Shown here: positions 45,559 to 54,035 of the stretch, piece after piece
How the letters are laid out: every line of letters starts with the position of its first letter
Position numbering within the stretch: position 1 is the stretch's first letter
Origin: Bradyrhizobium sp. URHD0069
Lineage (GTDB): Bacteria; Pseudomonadota; Alphaproteobacteria; Rhizobiales; Xanthobacteraceae
DNA length: 64,000 bases
Assembly (NCBI RefSeq): GCF_000701345.1
Contig: NZ_JNIJ01000030.1
Span: 26,536 to 90,535 of the forward strand
Direction: 5' to 3'
The notes under the pieces: generated by a model
Seen by the model: the letters and a program-made list of their open reading frames with translations, nothing else
Databases searched by the model: none
Told to the model about the DNA's origin: nothing
Program-made: the position numbers and the translations under genes

Positions 45559-45875
45559 GGTCGGTCGGATCGTCCGTGAGGTATGACGTCGTCGGACGAG
45601 CAGCGCTGAGATGTTTGCCGCTGATCGTGCTTCGCTGGTTGCCAGATGGCCGGCGTGAAGGACAGGAGTGGGTGGCACGCAATCCCAAGCGCAGTGACCG
45701 GCACTTAGGGTCATTCAAGATCAACCTAAGGACGGGACAGTGGGCCGACTTCGCAACAGGAGATAAGGGCGGCGACGTCATTAGCCTCGCGGCCTACCTT
45801 CACGGTCTCTCTCAACCAGTTGCTGCCAGCAAAATCTCGGAGATGCTGGGGCTCACGACGGAGCAGAGTTCATGA
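45555..45875 (+). CDS. primase-like N-terminal domain protein
   Basis: A 106-residue protein with the WLPDGRREGQEWVARNPKR and GSFKINLRTGQWADFATGDKGGDVISLAAYL pattern of the zinc-finger-less 'CHC2-like' domains of phage and plasmid primases. Here the cysteines are missing, as is common in such split proteins. It is coupled to the TOPRIM-DUF927 gene by an ATGA overlap, so the two probably make one primase. Confidence 0.7.
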   Translation: MRSVGSSVRYDVVGRAALRCLPLIVLRWLPDGRREGQEWVARNPKRSDRHLGSFKINLRTGQWADFATGDKGGDVISLAAYLHGLSQPVAASKISEMLGLTTEQSS

Positions 45876-48265
45876 CCGCCGAACCCGCCTTTGCTCCATT
45901 GAGGATGGTGGATTCGAGCGACAAACCACAAAAGGAGACTCAATCTTTCCCACTCGTAATCACGCCGGTCCCTGCAGGCGCGCCTCCGGTTCCGTTCGAC
46001 CACCCACGGTTCGGAGCACCGATTGGGACATGGGAATATCGGGTTCGCGATGGTCGGTTGCTTGGGTACGTGGCCAGGTTCGATGTCGACGGCGGAAAGC
46101 AGATCCTGCCACGCACGTGGTGCCGTCACGAGAACGGTTCCGAGAGTTGGTCGTGGAAAGGATTTTGCGCCCCTAGGCCGCTTTACGGGCTTGATCGACT
46201 GGCGGCGCGTCCAAACGCACCAGTTCTTGTGGTCGAAGGCGAAAAGGCCGCTGACGCTGGCCAGCGCATCTTCCCCCCCTATGTCGTCGTGACATGGCCT
46301 GGCGGAGCGAACGCTGTCGAGAAGGCTGACTGGTCATCCCTGGCAGGACGCGACGTGACGCTGTGGCGCGACGCCGACGCTGCCGGCCGCAAGGCGATGG
46401 ATCAGGTTAAGCGAGTGCTCGGCGCCGTCGGCGCCATAAGCATTCGAACGGTCCATTTGCCAGATGATATGCCGGAGGGATGGGATCTTGCCGAACCGCT
46501 TCCAGAGGGAGTGGACGCAGAGGAACTCATGCAGTCAGCCAGGCTAGCTCCGGCAGTACCTTCGATGCCGCCTGGATACTTCTTCACCAAGAGAGGTCTT
46601 GTCTGGCGGGAGGAGGGCGAGGACGACGACGAACTGCTTGTCGCCGGTCCCTTCGAACTGCTCGCAGAGACACGGGATGGCGAAGGAATGTCTTGGGGAG
46701 TTCTGCTGGGATGGAATGACCACGATGGTAGAGTCCACAGATACGCGCTCGCGCGAGCGATGCTTGCCGGAGATGGAGCCGATGCAAGGCGCATTTTGCT
46801 CGACGGGGGCCTCTACGTGGCGCCAAGCCGTAGAGCCCGTGACAAGCTGAACAGTTTCCTCGGCATGGTGCGCTCGTCCGAACGCGCTCGGGCAACAGCC
46901 AGGATTGGGTGGCACGAGGGTGTGTTTGTTCTGCCGGACGAGACGATCGGTGCCCGTGCCGCAAACGAGACAATTCTCCTTCAGCAGATTGGTCCCGTAA
47001 GGCATTCGTTCCGGCTGCGGGGTAGCCTCTCCGACTGGCAGGAAAACGTCGCGAAATCCGCCACCGGCAACAGCCGGCTCGTCCTTGCTCTTAGCGCCGC
47101 TTTCGCTGCCGCTCTTATCGAACCCTGCAATGCGGAAAGCGGTGGCATCCACCTGCGCGGTCTGTCATCGACGGGCAAGAGCACCGCGTTGATCGTAGCT
47201 GGCTCCGTATGGGGAGGCGGAGAGCCGGGCGGCTACGTCAGATCCTGGCGAGCGACAGCGAATGGCCTGGAGGGCGTAGCACTCGCCCATTGCGATGCAC
47301 TGTTGTGTCTCGACGAACTGTCTCAGGTTCCTGCGCGCGAAGCAGGTGAAGTCGCATACATGCTTGGCAACGGATCCGGCAAATCGAGGAGCAATCGTGA
47401 AGGCCATGCCAAACCCGCAGCCCATTGGCGTACGCTGTTCCTGTCCTCCGGTGAGCTATCGCTTGCGGACAAGATTGCCGAGGATGGACGCGCAAGGCGC
47501 GCGGCCGGCGGTCAATCTGTACGGCTGATCGACTTGCCTGCGGATGCCGGCGCGGGTTGGGGGCTCTTTGAAGACCTGCACGGGTTTGTGTCCGCCGATG
47601 CATTCGCACGCCACCTCAAGGCAGCGTCGACGTCAACCTATGGCGCTCCTGCACGAACGTTCCTGCGTCACATCGCACGTGACATTGAAAACGTCAGGAA
47701 AGCGATCACCGAACACAGCCGAAAGTTCGGGGCCGATCTTGTAGACGAATCCGCGGACGGTCAGGTCGTTCGGGTTGCGCAGCGTTTCGCGCTCATTGGA
47801 ATGGCCGGCGAGATCGCGGTCGGCGCCGGCATTCTGCCGTGGGCACCTGGGACCGGTATCCAAGCTGCAACGCGCTGCTTCCAAGATTGGCTGGAGGCGC
47901 GCGGAGGCATTGAGCCGACGGAAATCACAGATGGGATCGACCAAGTTCGAACGTTTGTTGCGGCTCACGGCATGTCCCGGTTCGTCCCCGCATGGGAGCG
48001 TACCGCTGACCAAATTGTCAGGGACGTTGCGGGTTATCGCAAACGCGAAGGGGAAGGTTGGGACTACTACGTAACGCCGTCTGCCTGGAAAGACGAAGTT
48101 TGCAAAGGCTTCAATGCTCCGACAATTGCGGCGGCACTGATTACCCGACAATTGATGATAGCGCCAGAAACGGGCTCCCACCTCAGTTGCGTGGTGCGGG
48201 TACCCGAACAGGGATCGCAGCGGCTGTACCGTTTGTCCTCAAGGCTTCTTGGGGGAGAGCGATGA
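45872..48265 (+). CDS. TOPRIM and DUF927 primase/helicase-like protein
   Basis: A 797-residue protein. Residues about 105-205 form a TOPRIM-like domain (VLVVEGEKAADAG with the catalytic Glu, then WRDADAAGRKA with the acidic pair). Residues about 235-560 form DUF927, an ATPase module with Walker A in GLSSTGKST (about 431-439) and a following acidic DALLCLDEL. These proteins replicate plasmids, phages and integrative elements. It is coupled on both sides (ATGA), so the cassette is one operon. It suggests that island B can replicate on its own when excised. Confidence 0.82.
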   Translation: MTAEPAFAPLRMVDSSDKPQKETQSFPLVITPVPAGAPPVPFDHPRFGAPIGTWEYRVRDGRLLGYVARFDVDGGKQILPRTWCRHENGSESWSWKGFCAPRPLYGLDRLAARPNAPVLVVEGEKAADAGQRIFPPYVVVTWPGGANAVEKADWSSLAGRDVTLWRDADAAGRKAMDQVKRVLGAVGAISIRTVHLPDDMPEGWDLAEPLPEGVDAEELMQSARLAPAVPSMPPGYFFTKRGLVWREEGEDDDELLVAGPFELLAETRDGEGMSWGVLLGWNDHDGRVHRYALARAMLAGDGADARRILLDGGLYVAPSRRARDKLNSFLGMVRSSERARATARIGWHEGVFVLPDETIGARAANETILLQQIGPVRHSFRLRGSLSDWQENVAKSATGNSRLVLALSAAFAAALIEPCNAESGGIHLRGLSSTGKSTALIVAGSVWGGGEPGGYVRSWRATANGLEGVALAHCDALLCLDELSQVPAREAGEVAYMLGNGSGKSRSNREGHAKPAAHWRTLFLSSGELSLADKIAEDGRARRAAGGQSVRLIDLPADAGAGWGLFEDLHGFVSADAFARHLKAASTSTYGAPARTFLRHIARDIENVRKAITEHSRKFGADLVDESADGQVVRVAQRFALIGMAGEIAVGAGILPWAPGTGIQAATRCFQDWLEARGGIEPTEITDGIDQVRTFVAAHGMSRFVPAWERTADQIVRDVAGYRKREGEGWDYYVTPSAWKDEVCKGFNAPTIAAALITRQLMIAPETGSHLSCVVRVPEQGSQRLYRLSSRLLGGER

Positions 48266-48915
48266 CTGACTGGTCGGCGATCCTCGTTCGTGCATTTGAG
48301 ACGACACATCGAAATGATGGTGACACTGGTTACACTGGTTACAGAATGGCTAAGGCTTTGAGAGCAACGCCAAATTTGCCAGGTGCGGTCGTCACCACCC
48401 GGAACAAGCAGGCGGTAACATTGGTAACAGCGGCGTCATCGGCGGACGCTGTCACCACTGTAACCACTGCCTCCCTACCCGTTGGTGACAAAGTCGGAAA
48501 TGCAATTCGTTCGACGGAACAAGTGCATCCGCGGCCTGTCACCAATGTAACCACTGTTACCAGCGATATTGAGTCAGTTGGCAAACAGGCTCTTGAGCAA
48601 CTGCGGTCGATGACGCCACTGGAGAGCTTTGGTGCCGAAGCGTGGCACCAGCTTCTGCTCGACGCTGAAACCTTCTTCCAGCGCTGGTCGGCACCAGCGA
48701 AGTTGCTCGGCTGGAGCGATGAGGATCTGTTTGGTGTCCATCCCCACGCTCCCGCAGTCCGCTTCGACGCCATGGGTCTTCTGTTGCTGATTAAGGGCGG
48801 CGAAGTGATCGAACTTCACGAGCAATGTGCCAAGATTAGATCGCGTGGGGGCTCATTACTGGTCTATCGCAAGCAGGGATACACAGGCGCCGTACCGCTG
48901 TGGGAAGTTGGTTGA
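48262..48915 (+). CDS. unknown protein carrying the symmetric GGTNAC array
   Basis: A 217-residue protein coupled to the TOPRIM-DUF927 gene (ATGA). The N-terminal 100 residues are low in complexity, with repeated Thr-Gly-Tyr and Val-Thr-x-Val-Thr stretches; these are exactly the codons of the repeat array at 48319-48561. The C-terminal 110 residues (MTPLESFGAEAWHQLLLDAETFF, then WSAPAKLLGWSDEDLFGVHPHAP) look folded and resemble rhizobial island proteins of unknown function. The repeats suggest the gene may double as a cis-acting DNA site. Confidence 0.65.
   Translation: MTDWSAILVRAFETTHRNDGDTGYTGYRMAKALRATPNLPGAVVTTRNKQAVTLVTAASSADAVTTVTTASLPVGDKVGNAIRSTEQVHPRPVTNVTTVTSDIESVGKQALEQLRSMTPLESFGAEAWHQLLLDAETFFQRWSAPAKLLGWSDEDLFGVHPHAPAVRFDAMGLLLLIKGGEVIELHEQCAKIRSRGGSLLVYRKQGYTGAVPLWEVG
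48319..48561. repeat. mirror-symmetric array of twelve GGTNAC hexamers
   Basis: Hexamers read forward (F, GGTNAC) at 48319, 48328, 48337, reverse (R, GTNACC) at 48391, F at 48414 and 48423, R at 48451 and 48460, F at 48484, R at 48538, 48547 and 48556. The pattern F3-R1-F2 is mirrored by R2-F1-R3 about 48440. Clusters use a 9-bp period. Candidate replication origin or partition site. Confidence 0.8.
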
Positions 48916-49032
48916 GCCCCACGTTCGCAGTTCTTCGCAATCATTCGAAAAAGCGCACGCTACAGGGCGGAGTCGTTATCACGTAGACTCGCTCGGTGAA
49001 GACGCGCGCTTCGCGCTTACGGCCGGGAATCC
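48916..49032. other. short intergenic gap
   Basis: 117 bases; no strong signal. It may hold the promoter of the DUF5681 and methyltransferase genes. Confidence 0.3.
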
Positions 49033-49446
49033 ATGCAGATGTCCATCACCGATGTCGATGACGATGCAGAGCAAACATCGCGCCCGCCTGCGAAGGTCGG
49101 CTACGGCTGCCCCCCGGTGCACAGCCAGTTCAAGCCAGGCCAGTCAGGAAATCCCAGCGGCCGGGCTAAAGGAAGTCAAAACCTCAAGACCCTTTTCAAT
49201 AAGGTCCTGAACGAGGAGATATCGCTCCGGGACGGATCAGACATTAAAAAGATATCCAAGGCTGAAGCGGTTGTGCGTGGCGTCGTCGTCGGAGCCCTAA
49301 AGGGTGACCCTCGCAATGTCGCAATCTTGTTTCGGTTGGCAGAGCAGGCAGGACAATTCCAGGATGGACCCTCCGACATCACCGAGATCAGACGCGTCAT
49401 CGTAAGGTGGCAGGGCGACAAGGACGAGGAAGCCGATGCGGTCTGA
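49033..49446 (+). CDS. DUF5681 protein
   Basis: A 137-residue protein with the diagnostic N-terminal block KVGYGCPPVHSQFKPGQSGN-PSGRAKG of DUF5681, followed by helices. The family is found in phages and rhizobial islands next to methyltransferase or terminase genes; a DNA-packaging or DNA-binding role has been suggested but not shown. It overlaps the methyltransferase start by 11 bases, so the two are co-translated. Confidence 0.82.
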   Translation: MQMSITDVDDDAEQTSRPPAKVGYGCPPVHSQFKPGQSGNPSGRAKGSQNLKTLFNKVLNEEISLRDGSDIKKISKAEAVVRGVVVGALKGDPRNVAILFRLAEQAGQFQDGPSDITEIRRVIVRWQGDKDEEADAV

Positions 49447-50776
49447 CTTGGAACGGCAGCCTGCGCAGCAAAGCGAAACCCTGGTAACAGCCAAGTCTGC
49501 AGGGAAGGTAACCTGGCCGGCGGATCACGTTGAGCGCTGGCCGACGGAGCGGCTGATCCCGTTTGCCCGTAACGCCCGCACCCATAGTGACGCACAAGTC
49601 AGCCAGATTGCATCGTCGATCCGCGAGTGGGGCTGGACCAATCCAGTGCTCGTGGCCGAAGATGGTACGATTATCGCGGGTCACGGGCGGGTATTGGCAG
49701 CACGCAAACTGCGCATCACCGACGTCCCTGTCATGATAGCTTCTGGTTGGACGGACGCGCAAAAGCGGGCCTATGCCATCGCCGACAACAAGCTCACTCT
49801 GAATGGCGGCTGGGACGAGGAACTACTTGGCCTCGAACTTGGAGAGCTGCAGGTATTGGGGTTCGACCTCGATCTTATTGGTTTCACCGAAAGCGAACGA
49901 GAAGCACTAGCCGCGCAGTTTACGGAAGGGTTGACCGATCCAGATGCCGTGCCAGACCTGCCCAGCGAGCCCATCGCGCGAGCCGGCGATCTTTGGGTCC
50001 TTGGCACGCATCGCCTCCTTTGCGGTGACAGCACGTCCGCGGAATCTACCGAGCGGCTGCTGGCCGGGGTCAAGCCGCAGCTGATGATCACCGATCCGCC
50101 CTATGGCGTGAACTACGATCCGGCCTGGCGGAAGCGGGCCGGCGTAAACCTCAATGCCCGCAAGCTCGGCAAGGTAGCGAACGACGATCGCGCCGATTGG
50201 CGGGAGGCCTGGGCACTGTTCCCGGGCTCAGTTGCATATGTCTGGCATGCGGGGCGGCACACGAGCGAGGTCCAGCAATCGCTGGAGGCCTCCGGATTCG
50301 AGATGCGCTCCCAGATCATCTGGGCCAAGGACCGTTTCGCGCTCAGCAGAGGCCACTATCATTGGCAGCATGAACCATGCTGGTACGCCGTGCGAGGATC
50401 CGCAGGCGCGAATTGGAGCGGGGACCGCAAGCAATCAACACTTTGGACCATCAACGCCCGCGAGGACGATGGTCATGGCCACGGCACCCAGAAGCCGGTC
50501 GAGTGCATGCGCCGGCCCATTGAAAACAATTCATCACCGGGGCAAGCCGTGTATGAGCCATTCAGCGGATCCGGCACTACCATAGTCGCGGCCGAGATGA
50601 CGGGGCGCTCCTGCTTCGCGATCGAGATCGATCCGGCCTATGTCGATGTCGCGGTGCTTCGCTGGCAGGCCTTTACGGGGCAAACGGCGACGCTCTCCCA
50701 GGACGGTAGGTCATTGGCGGAGGTTGCCCTTGAGCGCGACAGTGGGGCCGCCAGCGCGCCAGGATCGGCCGCGTGA
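49436..50776 (+). CDS. ParB-domain DNA methyltransferase
   Basis: A 446-residue fusion. Residues about 20-140 are a ParB/Srx-like domain (RLIPFARNARTHSDAQVSQIASSIREWGW, then GTIIAGHGRVLAA). The C-terminal part is a beta-class adenine-N6 or cytosine-N4 methyltransferase, with motif IV DPPY at 220-223 before motif I FSGSGTT at 376-382. It is an orphan enzyme, since no restriction gene adjoins it. It probably protects or marks the island DNA or regulates it. The N-truncated copy is at 7481-8494. This is the enzyme type often seen in rhizobial prophages. Confidence 0.92.
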   Translation: MRSDLERQPAQQSETLVTAKSAGKVTWPADHVERWPTERLIPFARNARTHSDAQVSQIASSIREWGWTNPVLVAEDGTIIAGHGRVLAARKLRITDVPVMIASGWTDAQKRAYAIADNKLTLNGGWDEELLGLELGELQVLGFDLDLIGFTESEREALAAQFTEGLTDPDAVPDLPSEPIARAGDLWVLGTHRLLCGDSTSAESTERLLAGVKPQLMITDPPYGVNYDPAWRKRAGVNLNARKLGKVANDDRADWREAWALFPGSVAYVWHAGRHTSEVQQSLEASGFEMRSQIIWAKDRFALSRGHYHWQHEPCWYAVRGSAGANWSGDRKQSTLWTINAREDDGHGHGTQKPVECMRRPIENNSSPGQAVYEPFSGSGTTIVAAEMTGRSCFAIEIDPAYVDVAVLRWQAFTGQTATLSQDGRSLAEVALERDSGAASAPGSAA

Positions 50777-51025
50777 CGCGCTTTCGATGAAGCCCTGGAG
50801 TTTGCGGTCTTATCGTGTCTCAGTTGCGCGACACTGGCGGTGTTCCTCGGCCGGAACCGCGATTCTGACTCTACACTTGTAAAATCTTAGTCTACTCTCC
50901 GCAGAACCGGGGCTGGCGGATCGAACGTTTTCAAACCTATTTATTTTGAGCCCGGTGGGTCGCAGCGCGAAAATGCCTGCGGCCTTTTTCATTCGAACGT
51001 TCGTCTGCGCTGCTGCAACATGAAA
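50777..51025. other. intergenic, no gene seen
   Basis: Contains the 10-bp palindrome CGAACGTTCG near 50995; otherwise nothing supported. Confidence 0.4.
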
Positions 51026-51087
51026 AGAGCAACTATGTTGCTCTGGTTTGCGCTACGACCAAACGGCATACGGTGGTATGCCGTTTG
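51026..51087 (+). promoter_or_regulatory. double dyad upstream of small resolvase, copy B
   Basis: Dyad 1 AGAGCAAC-TAT-GTTGCTCT (51026-51044) and dyad 2 CAAACGGCATA-CGGTGG-TATGCCGTTTG (51060-51087), the latter perfect and ending one base before the ATG at 51089. Compared with island A, the stem bases change in pairs while the CGGTGG spacer stays. Confidence 0.65.
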
Positions 51088-51088
51088 T

Positions 51089-51760
51089 ATGGGGCGCGCC
51101 GTCGCATATCTTCGAGTTTCCACGCAACAGCAGCAGCGCTCCGGGCTTGGAATTGAGGCGCAAAGGGCAGCAATCGAGCGCTTTGCCGTGGCCGAGTCGC
51201 TGACCATCATCGAAGAGTATGCCGAGTTCGAGACCGGGAAGGGCGCTGATGCGCTCGATAGGCGGCCGCAGTTAGCGGCTGCCTTGGCTGCGGCGAGGAA
51301 GGCGAAGTGCAGCATCGTTGTTTCCAAGCTGGATCGGCTTTCCCGCGATGTTGCGTTTGTCTCGGGCTTAATGGCCCAAAGGGTGCCGTTCATTGTTGCT
51401 GAACTCGGCCGCGATGCTGACCCGTTCATGCTGCACCTGTACGCAGCCTTGGCGGAAAAGGAACGGCGACTGATATCGGAGCGAACAACGGCGGCGCTGC
51501 AGGCGAAGAAGGCGAGCGGGGCAAAGCTGGGCAACCCGACAAACCTTTGTGTTGCCGGCTCAATCGGCCGCATCGCACAGGGGCAAGTAGCGGATGAATT
51601 TGCCGCAAAGCTGATGCCCTTGGTCCAGGCGATCCGGAATGCCGGGGCGCTTACCCTGAGCGAGATTGCCAGCGCTCTCAACGCTCGCGGTGTCCGACCA
51701 GCTCGGGGCAACAACTGGCACCGGTCATCTGTTAGAAACCTACTGGCTCGTATTGAGTAG
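51089..51760 (+). CDS. small serine resolvase, intact copy B
   Basis: A 223-residue resolvase/invertase family recombinase. It has the catalytic Y-x-R-x-S (YLRVS, Ser11), KLDRLSRDVAFVSGLM, AALAEKERRLISERT and a complete C-terminal HTH region (LSEIASALNARGVRPARGNNWHRSSVRNLL). Such enzymes resolve dimers or cointegrates. The start is at 51089, directly after the conserved dyad; a longer upstream frame would run through both dyads. Copies A (nonsense) and C (fragment) are its damaged relatives. Confidence 0.9.
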   Translation: MGRAVAYLRVSTQQQQRSGLGIEAQRAAIERFAVAESLTIIEEYAEFETGKGADALDRRPQLAAALAAARKAKCSIVVSKLDRLSRDVAFVSGLMAQRVPFIVAELGRDADPFMLHLYAALAEKERRLISERTTAALQAKKASGAKLGNPTNLCVAGSIGRIAQGQVADEFAAKLMPLVQAIRNAGALTLSEIASALNARGVRPARGNNWHRSSVRNLLARIE

Positions 51761-51770
51761 CGCCTTACCT

Positions 51771-51786
51771 TTTTATAGGCGGGAAA
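51771..51786. repeat. TTTTATAGGCGGGAAA word at the right end of island B
   Basis: Matches the island A words at 9885-9917 (15 of 16 bases with the first). Placed at the same distance after the resolvase; single copy here. Confidence 0.5.
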
Positions 51787-51913
51787 TTCGCGCGGAGTCT
51801 TCTGCCGTGTTGCGTCGTGTCTGTGGTCGATCGGCAAAGCGTTGGATGCGCCCCTGCTAAGGCCCGGGACCCTCGCAATCTGGAACGGAATGTCGCCGGT
51901 TCGATTAGTCGGT

Positions 51914-52129
51914 ATGACCGAACGAGTTCTCTACGAAAGTAGCAATGGGGATGTCTGGGCGCTAACGCGCGACCCGGCATCGAACATGCCCGTCGTGAAA
52001 CACCAGCCTACCGCCAGCTCAGGCGGACAGATGTCCTACACGGATATCGGCAAATTCCTGCGAAATGGGGCCAGCGGCCCAGAGCACCAAGAGCTGCTGA
52101 AGCTTATCGGTACGCTGCTCGACGGCTAA
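51914..52129 (+). CDS. small conserved protein (71 aa)
   Basis: Begins MTERVLYESSNGDVWALTRD, followed by PVVKHQPTASSGGQMSYTDIGKFLRNGASGPEHQELL. This sequence type recurs in Bradyrhizobium genomes, without known function; the SNGDxWxLxxDP pattern suggests a small beta domain. The start at 51914 is chosen because this N-terminus is conserved; longer frames reach 51842. Confidence 0.65.
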   Translation: MTERVLYESSNGDVWALTRDPASNMPVVKHQPTASSGGQMSYTDIGKFLRNGASGPEHQELLKLIGTLLDG

Positions 52130-52139
52130 GGAACGGCGA

Positions 52140-52322
52140 TCAGGCTGACCACTTATCCGCTTCGCGCCGGGCTTCGTCGTCATTAAGGCGCTCGGCCACG
52201 TCAGCAGCGAGATCTGGATCCTCAGTATTGGCGATGGGCTTGCCGTCCTGCTTTTTGATCTTTCGGCCTTCGGCAGTCACCGGGAAATCATCTGGCTTCA
52301 GTGGCTTCTTGGAAGTGGACAT
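52140..52322 (-). CDS. small charged protein (60 aa)
   Basis: A 60-residue, highly charged protein (LKPDDFPVTAEGRKIKKQDG ... AERLNDDEARREADKWSA), probably disordered in the middle and helical at the end. GGAGGAAG lies upstream of the ATG. A broken paralogue is at 24220-24421. An orphan family of Rhizobiales; function unknown. Confidence 0.65.
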   Translation of the reverse strand: MSTSKKPLKPDDFPVTAEGRKIKKQDGKPIANTEDPDLAADVAERLNDDEARREADKWSA

Positions 52323-52665
52323 GACCTCTTCCTCCTGTGGCCATTACGATAACACGCCTTCTAACGAGCCCCGCAAATTATTGATTCCGGAGGGGAGCCG
52401 CCCGGTTAGTTCGATCTCAGCTGTTCCCCGCCGCGGAGGGGGTTGCTGCTATATCGCCGCAGCACCTGACCGTCGGGGGGCGAACCCAAGCGCCGCCGCC
52501 AGACCAGTGGCCCGAACAAAGCTGTCACGCACCGCCCGAGGGCGCGCGTCAGCGCGGTGGGGAAGTTTGCTGGCGGATCCGTTCCGCTCGCCCGCCCTCC
52601 GAAGCCAGTCCCGCCCGGGCTTCGTGGGCCGGCATGAACCCGATCTGGAAATCGAAGGCCCGGCG
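52323..52665. other. intergenic, no gene seen
   Basis: GC-rich sequence between two minus-strand genes with open frames in several directions but no recognisable protein. Confidence 0.35.
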
Positions 52666-53784
52666 TCACCTGCTCTGGGCCGCTCCAACCGTGTCGGCCA
52701 CCCGGGCCCCGCGTGCCCCCATGGGCTTCGGGGAGCCGGTCGTGGTGTCGCGCGCGGTCTGATGCTCCATCTCGGCGTCGAGTTCGGCACCCAGCAGGAT
52801 GACGATCGCGGAAATCCACAACCAGGTCATGAAGCCGATGACCGCGCCCAACGAGCCGTAGGTCTCGTTGAACTTCCCGAAGCTGGACGCGTACCATGAG
52901 AACAGCGCCGAGATCCCGAGCCATAGGATTGTGGCCAGGGCGCTGCCCCAGGTGATCCACCGCCACCGCGGCGCCTCGCGGCTCGGCCCGTAACGGTAGA
53001 TGACGGCCAGAGCGAGCGTCAGGACCGCGAACATCGCCGGCCACCGGCCGAGAAGCAGGAGCAGATCAGCCGCCTCGGAAAGCCCGACGTACTTGAGCGC
53101 GACGGGTATGACCACGATGGCGGAGAGCGCAGCCACGACGAAGAGGATGCCGCCGACCGTGAAGAGGAGCGATATCGCGTTCAGCTTCACGAAGCCTCGC
53201 TTCTCCTCCTCGCCGTACACGATGTTCAGGGTGTCGAAGAGCGACTTCATCGCCGCGTTGGCACTCCAGAGCGAGATCCCGAGACCCGCCAGAAATGTGA
53301 ACCCGAGGGTCTGCGGGCCCTTCGAGACGACGCGCGTGAGCTGCTCCCGCGCCACGTCGATGGCGCCGCCGGGCAGAACTTCGGATACCTGGTCGAGATG
53401 CCTCGCTATGGCCGACGGGTCCGCGAATAGCCCGTACACCGCAACCAGGGCTGCGAGCGCGGGGAAGATGGCCAGCAGACTGTAGTACGTCATGCCCGCC
53501 GCAAGAGCCAGGATCCGGTGCTCCGACACATTCGAATACACCCGAAGCAGGATGTCCTTCCAACCGCTTGGCGGTATCTCGGAAGGCGTCGTGGCGAGGC
53601 GGCCGCGGCCATCGTCGTCCGTCGCGGCGCGCGAGCCGGCGGACGAGGACACCCCCGACCGCTCGCCGCCGCCGGAGAGGAGGTATTCAATCGCCGCCGC
53701 AGCAGCCAACAGGGCAACGACCGGAAGGAGGGCCCCACCATCGGACCGGGAGGTATCCATCGCTGCTCGCTTGCTTCGTAACAT
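52666..53784 (-). CDS. YihY/BrkB family membrane protein
   Basis: A 372-residue inner-membrane protein of the YihY/virulence factor BrkB family, once called RNase BN. An N-terminal hydrophobic segment and linker precede the conserved block ILALAAGMTYYSLLAIFPALAALVAVYG. About six transmembrane helices follow, with SLWSANAAMKSLFDTLNIVYGEEEKRGF, WGSALATILWLGISALFSWYAS and YGSLGAVIGFMTWLWISAIVILLGAELDAE. Its transport function is unproven. A GTG nine bases upstream is an alternative start. The perfect sigma-EcfG promoter at 53825-53850 marks it as a stress gene. Confidence 0.9.
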   Translation of the reverse strand: MLRSKRAAMDTSRSDGGALLPVVALLAAAAAIEYLLSGGGERSGVSSSAGSRAATDDDGRGRLATTPSEIPPSGWKDILLRVYSNVSEHRILALAAGMTYYSLLAIFPALAALVAVYGLFADPSAIARHLDQVSEVLPGGAIDVAREQLTRVVSKGPQTLGFTFLAGLGISLWSANAAMKSLFDTLNIVYGEEEKRGFVKLNAISLLFTVGGILFVVAALSAIVVIPVALKYVGLSEAADLLLLLGRWPAMFAVLTLALAVIYRYGPSREAPRWRWITWGSALATILWLGISALFSWYASSFGKFNETYGSLGAVIGFMTWLWISAIVILLGAELDAEMEHQTARDTTTGSPKPMGARGARVADTVGAAQSR

Positions 53785-53824
53785 CGCCTTCACCGATCAC
53801 CGGAAGACGTCCAAGCGAAAAGAG

Positions 53825-53850
53825 AACGAGCAGGTGCGCAGGAACGTTCC
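53825..53850 (-). promoter_or_regulatory. sigma-EcfG promoter, perfect
   Basis: Minus-strand GGAAC (53850-53846), 17 bases, CGTT (53828-53825). About 41 bases from the -10 to the ATG at 53784. Confidence 0.75.
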
Positions 53851-54035
53851 CGCTGCTACAGCAGCGATACTCAGTTGGAACATTGTCCCCGCACCACCTT
53901 TGACTCGACGGACAACCGCCCGCCGTTGGAGAACGGCGCTTTTAGCGGAGAGCCAAAGACTCACGCCCGCTCTTCAAGCAGGGGCCGGCGCGGATAGCAT
54001 CGTCCCGGATCGCGCCTCGAACCAGTGATGGACGC

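Larger units (their letters stand above)
41509..51786. mobile_element. island B: intact serine-recombinase element with replication-like cassette
   Basis: From the HTH gene at the left to the TTTTATAGGCGGGAA word after the small resolvase at the right, the order is conserved with island A at both ends. The recombinase, DUF2924, HTH, methyltransferase and resolvase genes are all open. The interior has two excisionase/HTH proteins, a primase-like protein, a TOPRIM-DUF927 protein and a repeat-bearing gene in one tightly packed plus-strand operon. The limits are inferred from homology; attachment sites are unknown. The insertion sequence sits 18 bp from the left end. Confidence 0.65.

Noticed and set aside
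48262..48915. Val-Thr-rich N-terminus as an ordinary low-complexity protein segment
   Set aside because: Not rejected as coding, but it is not a sufficient explanation: codon repeats alone do not predict the mirror-symmetric orientation of the hexamers.
49436..50776. Restriction-modification system
   Set aside because: No restriction endonuclease gene adjoins either methyltransferase copy; the enzyme type is the orphan ParB-fused kind found in prophages and islands.
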